This document shows, one piece after another, positions 1 to 6,422 of a stretch of DNA of 13,436 bases. The stretch spans positions 1 through 13,436 of the forward strand of contig CAXRCG010000068.1 in NCBI GenBank assembly GCA_964228885.1. Reading direction: 5' to 3'. Numbering within the stretch: position 1 is the first letter of the stretch; each line of letters begins with the position of its first letter. The DNA comes from UBA4582 sp964228885. GTDB taxonomy: Bacteria > Pseudomonadota > Gammaproteobacteria > Pseudomonadales > Azotimanducaceae. Position numbers and translations under genes: made by a program. Below the pieces are notes generated by a model, which was not told the DNA's origin, ran no database searches, and saw only the letters and a list, made by a program, of their open reading frames with translations.

Positions 1-787
1 CCAGAGGGTCGAACTCCGCTTGCAATAACAACAATGGGGTGCTAACTCGCGTAGGATCTAATTCCTGCCATTGATGCAGATCCTTGAAGTCGACCCGAAC
101 CGGATCAGCAGACAGCGCAGCTGTCACATAAGCGGCAACGGCTTCATCGCTAATGGAACCCGGTGTTATAAAATCACTCGCCGCATTTTGTGCGGTGTTT
201 TCCTTTGCCGGTGCCTCCGCTGGATATTCTAGTCGCTCGGTCGACGCAAACCTGCCTCGGTAGTAGGGGTACCCGAACAGTGTTACCGAGGAAACGAGTT
301 CAGGCTGGCGCTGAACGACCAATTGCGCAACCATTGACCCATATGACCATCCAAACAGGTGTGAAGCGATCCCATTCCGCGACTTAATCCAGCAGAGAAT
401 GGCTGTTACATCCCGAGCTGCACGGTCAGGTGTTAGCCAGCCAGTATGATCTCTTGGCGTGCCGCCATAACCCCGCCCGTCTAGTGCGTATACCGTGTAG
501 CCCTTTTCTACGAGGCCATCCATAAATGAAAGATTTTCGCCAGTTACTTGTAAGTCGAAGTTTGGTAGCGCGCTCCAGGTCTTGCCATGGAGTAGGAGCA
601 GAGTGCCTTTTGGTTTAGTTGCGCGTTTCTCCCAGAGTGCCATGGGATGACCCTCCACCTCGACAGTATGCTGAAGCAACTCGGCTTTAGCGGTGGCTAT
701 TTCAAGAATAATGAGAGATCCGGCAAAGATGTAACGTGCAAGCCGCTGAAAAATTGTTGAAAGTTTTAAGGTTGTGGTGTCAGGCAT
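1..787 (-). CDS. Secreted alpha/beta-hydrolase, 3' end cut by window edge
   Basis: Reading the minus strand from ATG at 787-785 gives 262 residues without a stop up to the left edge, so the C-terminus is outside the window. Residues 1-35 look like a signal peptide: basic stretch QRLARY, hydrophobic core IFAGSLIILEIATA, then AKA before Glu36. The mature part is an alpha/beta-hydrolase. It has an oxyanion-type turn LLLLHGKTW (63-71), the conserved DGRGYGGTPRD loop (103-113), the nucleophile elbow GWSYGS with Ser148, and a probable catalytic acid Asp260 in QAEFDPL after a hydrophobic strand. The catalytic His would lie beyond the edge. The substrate cannot be told; a periplasmic or secreted esterase- or peptidase-like hydrolase is likely. 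The reading frame stays open upstream of this ATG, but no ATG or good ribosome site is seen there and the signal peptide supports this start. It is divergent from the Fe-S gene. Confidence 0.88.
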   Translation of the reverse strand, partial: MPDTTTLKLSTIFQRLARYIFAGSLIILEIATAKAELLQHTVEVEGHPMALWEKRATKPKGTLLLLHGKTWSALPNFDLQVTGENLSFMDGLVEKGYTVYALDGRGYGGTPRDHTGWLTPDRAARDVTAILCWIKSRNGIASHLFGWSYGSMVAQLVVQRQPELVSSVTLFGYPYYRGRFASTERLEYPAEAPAKENTAQNAASDFITPGSISDEAVAAYVTAALSADPVRVDFKDLHQWQELDPTRVSTPLLLLQAEFDPL

Positions 788-879
788 CGGGTAATAGTGC
801 ACCAGCGTGCTGGTCGATGCCAGTGCAGAACAGAGCAAAAAATTTAGGCCAAGTCTAAGCGCGAAGCGTAATACAAGGT

Positions 880-910
880 TACAATGTGTTCGTTCGAATC
901 TTAGATTGAA
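880..910 (+). promoter_or_regulatory. Possible promoter and operator in the divergent spacer
   Basis: The 139-bp spacer (788-926) must hold promoters for both the hydrolase and the Fe-S gene. TACAAT at 880-885 matches a -10 box at 5 of 6 positions, but no convincing -35 lies 16-18 bp upstream. Just downstream is an imperfect inverted repeat, TTCGAATC (893-900) / GATTGAA (904-910), with a 3-nt centre and one unpaired base. It could bind a regulator or be chance. A weak ribosome site, TGGAG at 911-915, precedes the ATG at 927. I see no classical FNR box. Confidence 0.22.
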
Positions 911-926
911 TGGAGTAAAATAGAAA

Positions 927-2255
927 ATGAGAGAAGGTAGTCTCGAAGCACCAACTCGTCATCCCCTGGACTGGAAGTCTGAGGATTTCTGGGACAAGTC
1001 GTCACTCGATACTGAACTCGAACGGGTATTCGATATTTGCCATGGTTGCCGCCGTTGCGTCAGCCTTTGTGACTCGTTCCCAACGTTGTTTGACCTCGTC
1101 GATGAGTCAGAGACATTTGAGGTCGATGGCGTAGCAAAATCCGACTACATTAAAGTGGTAGATCAATGTTATCTGTGTGATCTTTGCTACATGACGAAAT
1201 GCCCTTACGTGCCGCCGCATGAGTGGAATCTGGATTTCCCTCACTTGATGCTCCGAGCGAAAGCGCAGCGTTACAAAACCGACGGCGCTTCGTTGCGGGA
1301 TGAGACGCTGACCAGTACTGACGCCGTGGGTAAAATGGCTTCTATTCCGTTGATAGATGTCACGGTTAACGCAGCGAACAAAACACCGTTGTTTCGTAAT
1401 GCGCTTGAAAAAACTTTTGGCGTACACCGCGAAGCGCCAGTGCCTGAGTACCATTCAAAAACATTGCGCAAGCAGTTCAAGAATTCCCCCCAGACTGTAA
1501 AGGCGGTAGGCGAGACGAAAGGGAAGGTTGCCCTCTACGCTACGTGCTATGGAAACTACAATGCGCCCCATCTTGGTGAGGACTTTGTCTCGGTTTACGA
1601 ACACAACGGTATTCATATCGACCTCGTGCCAAAAGAAGCCTGTTGTGGCATGCCAAAGCTAGAGTTGGGTGATCTTGATAGCGTGGATGAATTAAAACGG
1701 AAGAACGTCCCTGTGCTCGCGGAACTCGTCGATCAGGGTTATGATCTTATTGCGCCGGTACCGTCATGTGTACTCATGTACAAGCAGGAACTCCCGTTAA
1801 TGTATCCCGATGACGAAGATGTGATCAAGGTTCAAAATGCTTTTTATGACCCATTTGAGTATCTCTACCTTCGACACAAAGACGGCGAATTCAATATGGA
1901 CTTCAAGGCACCACTTGGAGACGTGAGCTACCAAGTAGCATGCCATCTGCGGGTACAAAATATCGGTTTGAAAGCTCGAGATATTCTTGATCTTGTGCCA
2001 GAGACAAAGGTCAAGCCAATTGAGCGTTGCTCAGGTCATGATGGGACTTATGCAGTAAAGGTGGAAACCCGAGCGAAATCAGTGAAAATAGCACGTCCTG
2101 TGGTTAGACAGGTGGGTGAGCATCAAGCTGATCACTTCATTAGCGATTGCCCCATGGCGGCGACCCATATTGAAAATTTGGCTGAGTCACTGTCGGCGGA
2201 CGAAAAGCCGGGACAACACCCCATGACCCTTCTTCGGAAGGCATACGGTATTTAG
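927..2255 (+). CDS. Double [4Fe-4S] cluster / CCG-domain oxidoreductase (GlpC/HdrD-like)
   Basis: 442 residues. The N-terminal half has two iron-sulfur motifs: C38-x2-C41-x2-C44-x3-C48, and C81-x2-C84-x2-C87-x4-C92 followed by Pro. The C-terminal half has two cysteine-rich CCG-type units: C207 with CCG at 239-241 and C281; then C339, CSG at 368-370 and C408. This is the layout of the GlpC / heterodisulfide-reductase subunit family, which passes electrons between [4Fe-4S] clusters and a quinone, thiol or partner protein. There is no signal peptide or membrane segment, so the protein is cytosolic. The next gene is DUF3501, its usual neighbour; no glpA or glpB and no hdr partner is present, so a role in anaerobic glycerol-3-phosphate oxidation is unlikely. 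The physiological substrate is unknown. Links to peroxide or reductive stress come only from the rubrerythrin these genes usually accompany. Confidence 0.88.
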   Translation: MREGSLEAPTRHPLDWKSEDFWDKSSLDTELERVFDICHGCRRCVSLCDSFPTLFDLVDESETFEVDGVAKSDYIKVVDQCYLCDLCYMTKCPYVPPHEWNLDFPHLMLRAKAQRYKTDGASLRDETLTSTDAVGKMASIPLIDVTVNAANKTPLFRNALEKTFGVHREAPVPEYHSKTLRKQFKNSPQTVKAVGETKGKVALYATCYGNYNAPHLGEDFVSVYEHNGIHIDLVPKEACCGMPKLELGDLDSVDELKRKNVPVLAELVDQGYDLIAPVPSCVLMYKQELPLMYPDDEDVIKVQNAFYDPFEYLYLRHKDGEFNMDFKAPLGDVSYQVACHLRVQNIGLKARDILDLVPETKVKPIERCSGHDGTYAVKVETRAKSVKIARPVVRQVGEHQADHFISDCPMAATHIENLAESLSADEKPGQHPMTLLRKAYGI

Positions 2256-2310
2256 ACTTTGTACCGGTGAGTGGAGCCGGAAAATTTGCAGATAAAGGTA
2301 TAACGAAATT

Positions 2311-2925
2311 ATGACATTGAATGCATCAACTAGTGTGCCCTCAGGCGCGCTCCGGAGAGAAGATCTATGGTCTTTGGAGGAATATTCTGAGGAGCGAGCC
2401 GAATTTCGGGAAATGGTGTTAAGCCATAAAAAGAATCGGCAGATTTCAATTGGTGATCACATCCTGCTCATTTTTGAAGATCGGTTGACACTTAAGTATC
2501 AAATACAGGAAATGTTGAGGATAGAAAAGGTCTTCGAGGCACAGGGTATCCAAGATGAACTGGATGCTTACAATCCGTTGCTGCCGGATGGCGATAACTG
2601 GAAATGCACCATGTTGATTCAGTTTCCGGATGCCGATGAAAGGAAAGCCGAGTTAAAACGCCTGATCGGTGTTGAAGAAAAAATTTGGATCAAAATTGGC
2701 GACAGTGAAAAAGTGTTCCCCATTGCTGACGAAGACATGGAGCGTGAAAATGAAGAGAAGACCTCCGCTGTACACTTTTTGCGGTATCAACTTAGCGAGC
2801 AACAAATCTTATTAGCAAAAGCTGGCGCAGAGCTGACGGCGGGGGTTGAACATCCCGCCTATGTGACGCCGGACGTCCTGTTTACGGAGGCAGAAAGACA
2901 GGCTTTGTACGATGATTTAACGTAA
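2311..2925 (+). CDS. DUF3501 family protein
   Basis: 204 residues, close to the usual size for the family. Recognisable blocks are REDLWSLEEY (16-25), FEDRLTLKYQIQEMLR (55-70), DELDAYNPLLPDG (82-94) and ENEEKTSAVHFLR (146-158). No cofactor motif, signal peptide or transmembrane segment is visible; only one Cys (99) is present, so it probably does not carry its own metal cluster. The gene sits 55 bp after the Fe-S oxidoreductase on the same strand with a modest AAAGG ribosome site at 2294-2298, and the two are probably co-transcribed. Its molecular function is unknown. Conserved pairing suggests it is an accessory or structural partner of the Fe-S protein. Confidence 0.87.
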   Translation: MTLNASTSVPSGALRREDLWSLEEYSEERAEFREMVLSHKKNRQISIGDHILLIFEDRLTLKYQIQEMLRIEKVFEAQGIQDELDAYNPLLPDGDNWKCTMLIQFPDADERKAELKRLIGVEEKIWIKIGDSEKVFPIADEDMERENEEKTSAVHFLRYQLSEQQILLAKAGAELTAGVEHPAYVTPDVLFTEAERQALYDDLT

Positions 2926-3120
2926 ATACCTATCCTGCTGACGATGCACAGTTAGAAGTGGCCCGCCTTACAGACCGCTTACTTCAAATCGCTGTTCCCG
3001 CGGAATGTATTTAGATACACTTTGGCATGCTTTAATTCCATGGTGTTCGCCGGTTGTATTCTTGACCATTGATGCAACGCCAATAGCAATCGCTACATCA
3101 ATAGTAGAGAACAAGTTGGT
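2926..3120 (+). other. Non-coding gap between the DUF3501 unit and the surface-protein cluster
   Basis: This stretch separates two functional units and should hold the end of the first transcript and the promoter of the four-gene cluster. I find no GC-rich hairpin plus T-run, so there is no intrinsic terminator I can support. A short dyad TGTAT-TTAG-ATACA lies at 3006-3019 and could be an operator half-site pair. A TTGACC hexamer at 3062-3067 resembles a -35 box, but the -10 region near 3085-3090 (AGCAAT) is poor. The ribosome site before 3121 is also weak. No coding potential or repeat was seen. Confidence 0.3.
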
Positions 3121-4488
3121 ATGAAATATATTATCCGAACGCTGGGGTCGGGACGAAGGCGGTCGCGTGAAACGCGCTGGTTAGGGGTGCTGATGCTTAG
3201 CCTCGCCATCTCGGGTCTCGCCGCCCGCACTGCCATCGCCACTGAGGCCATGGACCGCGAAGCAGTATACGAGCAAGCTAAGAAAGCAATGCGAGATGGT
3301 CGCACTGAGGCTGCCTATCAACTCTTGATGCAATATGAGATCAACTGGTCCGGAGAAGACGCCTTTGACTATCTGTTCGGTGTGGCGGCACTCGATAGTG
3401 GTCATGCTGGTGATGCGATTTTTAGCTTACAGCGTCTTGTCGCACGTCAGCCTGCCTTCTCCGGCGCGCGTCTCGAATTGGCAAGAGCCTATTACGATGT
3501 GGGTGATAATGAGTTAGCTCGGATCGAGTTCGAAAGAGTTCAAAGTGAAAACCCGCCGCCCAACGTTGCACAGACCGTAAGCGATTACATGGCAGCGATT
3601 GAGATCAAATCCCGAGAATATCAGGCAAGCGCGCAGTACTATATCGAGTTGGGCGGTGGCTATGACACTAATGCGCCTGCGTCAACAGATGAAAATATTT
3701 TCCTTAATTTTGTCCTCAATCCAACAAACCTCGAGCAATCATCAGCTTTTGCCAAAGTAACCCTAGGTGGTTTGTGGAACAATCCTGTCTCTCCCTCTTC
3801 TCAGGTTCTTTTCAATGCTCGGCTTGATCACAGGGCGAATCCTTCTGCGCACTTTGTCGATGCTTCAAACATTGATCTGGGTGCTGCCTGGAGTTGGAAG
3901 GCAGGTGAAAGCGCTGCCTCTATCGCTGCTAATACGCTCTTTAGTGCACTAGATGGTGAATATAACAAAAGAGACATTGGTGTGATGGGCACATATGCAC
4001 GAGAGATCAATGATACATGGACTGTTACAGGATTCGTTCGTGGCGGTGCAATCCGCTTTGAGGAGGCTGCGTTAGAGATTCGGGATGTAGACCAAGTCCT
4101 TTATGGTCTGAGTCTGAGTCAAGACTTCAATAATGCGCAAATGAGCATTTCTTTAACAGGAAATACCGATGATGCCGTTGATGCGGGGGGGCAATTTTCT
4201 GCAGAAGGTTATGGTGTTCGGTTTACTAACAACTGGTATAGAAAAGGTGGCAGTGTCATCTTTCTTGATGCCAGCGCAACAAAAACAGAGTACGACACGC
4301 AATTTTTTGGTCTTGACAGAAGGGATGATCTCTATGCAGTAATCCTTGGAAGCGCCTGGTCTCAGTTCCCTTCGAAGGGATGGGTCACGACGTTAAACCT
4401 TAATTATAGTGTTAAGGATTCAACCGTAAGCTTATATGAGTTTAATCGGTTAGAAGTCGGCATAACGCTACGTAAAGTGCTGGATTAG
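3121..4488 (+). CDS. TPR-beta-barrel outer-membrane protein, Slam/DUF560-like (type XI secretion translocon candidate)
   Basis: 455 residues. Residues 1-40 are a signal peptide with a long Arg-rich start, core WLGVLMLSLAISGLAA and cleavage near AIA before Thr41. Residues 45-165 are TPR-like helices, including AAYQLLMQYE, AIFSLQRLVARQPAFSGARL and LARAYYDVGDNELARIEFER, followed by NPPP. From about 172 the sequence becomes alternating beta strands opening with YYIELGGGYDTNAPAST and ending in a strand-like tail, RLEVGITLRKVLD, consistent with an outer-membrane barrel of about 280 residues. A periplasmic TPR domain plus a ~14-strand barrel is the architecture of Slam / DUF560 proteins, which move lipoproteins and TbpB-like barrel cargo across the outer membrane. 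The terminal residue is Asp, not the usual aromatic. It is first in the cluster, 9 bp before the FecR gene. Another TPR-porin function cannot be excluded. Confidence 0.72.
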   Translation: MKYIIRTLGSGRRRSRETRWLGVLMLSLAISGLAARTAIATEAMDREAVYEQAKKAMRDGRTEAAYQLLMQYEINWSGEDAFDYLFGVAALDSGHAGDAIFSLQRLVARQPAFSGARLELARAYYDVGDNELARIEFERVQSENPPPNVAQTVSDYMAAIEIKSREYQASAQYYIELGGGYDTNAPASTDENIFLNFVLNPTNLEQSSAFAKVTLGGLWNNPVSPSSQVLFNARLDHRANPSAHFVDASNIDLGAAWSWKAGESAASIAANTLFSALDGEYNKRDIGVMGTYAREINDTWTVTGFVRGGAIRFEEAALEIRDVDQVLYGLSLSQDFNNAQMSISLTGNTDDAVDAGGQFSAEGYGVRFTNNWYRKGGSVIFLDASATKTEYDTQFFGLDRRDDLYAVILGSAWSQFPSKGWVTTLNLNYSVKDSTVSLYEFNRLEVGITLRKVLD

Positions 4489-4497
4489 GGGCCGGAT

Positions 4498-6387
4498 ATG
4501 AGCATAAAAAAAAGTACGAGATTAGATAAATTCACGACTGCCGGCATCTTGGCTCTGCTTTTGATAGCCGGGTCTCTTTCAAGTTCGGTGCAAGCCAGTG
4601 TCGGAAGAGTCCTGTTCAAATACGGTAACGTCACGGTCGATTCAGCAAATGCCAGACTACTCCGCCAAGGCGCGACGGTTGACGAAGGCGATGTGATTGT
4701 GACGGGTCCGAAGGGTTACGTTCAGTTGCTCTTAGACGACGGTACAAAAGTTGCCATAAGACCGAATTCTAGCTTTGAAATTGTAGCGCTTGAGATGCCT
4801 GCAACGGCAACTGCGCCGGCAGTGGGTGCTGGTACAACTCTGAGGGCCAGTTTTAGGTTGCAGAAAGGCGGATTTCGAACCTTAACCGGTCGAATAGCAC
4901 AACAAGATCCAAGCGTTTACCAGGTAACTACACCAGCCGCTATCATTGGTGTCCGTGGTACTAACTATTCCACACGTCTTTGTGCTGGAGATTGTGGCGC
5001 CGGTGACGATGGACTCTATGTCGGCGTTTCGGAAGGGGCAGCGACGCTTACCAATAGTGCGGGAGAGCTTGATATTCCAAAGAACGCCTTCGGTTTCGCG
5101 GAAGACTTTAACACGCCCCCGCAACGGCTGCTGTCACCGCCAGCCAGTTTGCAAGAAGAAGGCTCGATTTCTCTGGAAGCATCTGATGATGACGAAGAAA
5201 GCTCAGACGAAGAAAGCTCAGACGGTGAAAGCTCGGACGAAGGGGATTCAGAAGGCAGTGATAGCGATGGTGAATCTGAAGAAGGCGACGCCGATGGCAG
5301 CGACTCGGAGGATAGCGGATCTAACGATGAGGGTAGCGCAGAAGAAGGTACTGGTGAAGAAGGTACTGCTGAAGAAGTTAGTGTAGAAGAAGTTAGCCCA
5401 GATCAGAACGCCGCTGATGACGGAGCCAACAGTGGTGCATCAGGTGACGGTGGCGCCGATCAATCGGGTGCGGATGATGGTAACGCTGGCGCAGGATACG
5501 AGGAAGTCGCTGCAGAATTTGGCGGTGGAACGCCGCCCGTGCCTTCTGCGCCTGCAACAGGCGCAGAAACCGCTAATACGACCGCAGCCCCCGAAGAGCC
5601 TGAACGAGAAATCGTCGCTGAAGGTGCAGGGGGGCAAACAGTCGATATTACTGACGGGCAGAATGTCGTTACCCGTACAGCTGGGTTGGCGCTGAGTGTT
5701 GGGGGCGAAGCGAGCGGCATAAATACAGACTTCGACCGGGTGGCATTTGACGAAGATAATAATTTGGTCAGGTTTTCAGACGTCGACTCATCTGATGTCT
5801 CAGTCACCTATGATGTGGGTTCGGCTACGATAACTAACACAGGGTTTGAACCCTCGGGTTCCCTGCGATGGGGACGATGGGCTGGAGGTGCAGGAACACT
5901 CGAGACAGAAACGACCTCAAGTGATATTGATCTAACTGAGTCTAGTTTGCATTGGGTTATTGCGCCGTTAAGCACAAATCCTGATCGAGTAATTACTGGA
6001 TCTGCTGATTACACGTTGGTGGGTAACACTGATCCAACCGATGATCTTGGCAATAGAGGCGTATTAGGTGCCGCAAGCTTTTTTGCGGATTTCACCAATT
6101 CAATAGTTGAAAGCGATGTGCAGCTTGGTATAGCGGACGAGGTTTGGACGGCTTCTGGTAGCGGAGCGATTACCTCAAACCTCTTTGACGGTCTGTATAG
6201 CACTGTCACTGTGAATGGCAGTTCAGGTGCCTCTGGTTCCTTTGGTGGCGTATTTAGTGATTCGGCATCAGGTGTGCCCGGTGCGGCAGGCCTGAGTTAT
6301 CAGCTCACTAACAACAGCAGAACGGTCAGCGGAGTAGCAGTATTCAATATCACCTCTGCTGGCACGGCGGTTGATACTTCACAGTAG
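4498..6387 (+). CDS. Exported FecR-domain protein with acidic linker and C-terminal beta-barrel-like domain
   Basis: 629 residues. The signal peptide (1-33, core AGILALLLIAG, cleavage VQA before Ser34) leads into a FecR-type domain (about 36-190) with VDEGDVIVTGPKGYVQLLLDD-like strands, KGGFRTLTG and the core block TPAAIIGVRGTNYSTR. Cys162 and Cys166, in LCAGDC, are the only cysteines and may form a disulfide. An acidic low-complexity linker follows (226-335), then a Gly-rich all-beta region (about 445-620) with GRWAGG, LHWVIAP, GSADYTLVGN, GNRGVLGAASFFADF and GSFGGVFSDSASG. That tail resembles the C-terminal domain of many exported FecR proteins and, more loosely, TbpB-type barrel domains that serve as Slam cargo. 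The ribosome site AGGGG (4487-4491) overlaps the end of the translocon gene, implying translational coupling. There is no transmembrane anchor and no ECF sigma factor nearby, so an anti-sigma role is unlikely. The ligand is unknown. Confidence 0.8.
   Translation: MSIKKSTRLDKFTTAGILALLLIAGSLSSSVQASVGRVLFKYGNVTVDSANARLLRQGATVDEGDVIVTGPKGYVQLLLDDGTKVAIRPNSSFEIVALEMPATATAPAVGAGTTLRASFRLQKGGFRTLTGRIAQQDPSVYQVTTPAAIIGVRGTNYSTRLCAGDCGAGDDGLYVGVSEGAATLTNSAGELDIPKNAFGFAEDFNTPPQRLLSPPASLQEEGSISLEASDDDEESSDEESSDGESSDEGDSEGSDSDGESEEGDADGSDSEDSGSNDEGSAEEGTGEEGTAEEVSVEEVSPDQNAADDGANSGASGDGGADQSGADDGNAGAGYEEVAAEFGGGTPPVPSAPATGAETANTTAAPEEPEREIVAEGAGGQTVDITDGQNVVTRTAGLALSVGGEASGINTDFDRVAFDEDNNLVRFSDVDSSDVSVTYDVGSATITNTGFEPSGSLRWGRWAGGAGTLETETTSSDIDLTESSLHWVIAPLSTNPDRVITGSADYTLVGNTDPTDDLGNRGVLGAASFFADFTNSIVESDVQLGIADEVWTASGSGAITSNLFDGLYSTVTVNGSSGASGSFGGVFSDSASGVPGAAGLSYQLTNNSRTVSGVAVFNITSAGTAVDTSQ
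5173..5502 (+). repeat. Low-complexity acidic Ser/Asp/Glu/Gly linker inside the FecR protein
   Basis: Residues 226-335 are built from short irregular units such as EESSDEES, DGESSDEG, GSDSDGES, EEGTGEEGT and AEEVSVEEVS. In residues 231-300, 33 of 70 are Asp or Glu. No Lys or Arg occurs anywhere from residue 211 to 369. The DNA shows GAAGAA- and GATGAT-type near-repeats, which could vary in length by slippage. It is probably a disordered, strongly negative spacer that could bind divalent cations or keep the passenger unfolded during export; both roles are inference. Confidence 0.75.
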
Positions 6388-6422
6388 AGCGCCTAATAAA
6401 GATTGAGGTAGGGTGAAAGTAA

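Noticed and set aside
190..387. Plus-strand open frame near the left edge
   Set aside because: It is antisense to the catalytic region of the minus-strand alpha/beta-hydrolase, including the GWSYGS elbow.
927..2255. Assignment as glpC
   Set aside because: The domain layout is shared, but glpA and glpB are absent and the DUF3501 neighbour marks a different subfamily.
2926..3120. Intrinsic terminator or sigma-54 promoter in the gap (TTGGCATGC at 3022)
   Set aside because: No GC-rich stem followed by T-run exists, and no GC-containing -12 element lies at the right distance from TTGGCA.
4185..4191. Run of seven G in the Slam-like gene as a phase-variation tract
   Set aside because: The run is in frame (Gly-Gly) and shorter than tracts that usually slip at high rate; no other sign of phase variation.
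4946..5386. Open frame overlapping the acidic linker, giving a Lys-rich protein
   Set aside because: It is a +2-frame shadow of the FecR gene; the Lys-rich content comes from reading GAAGAA-type codons out of frame, and it has no ribosome site.
4498..6387. FecR protein as an anti-sigma regulator
   Set aside because: There is no transmembrane segment, no ECF sigma factor and no TonB receptor nearby, and a cleavable signal peptide is present.
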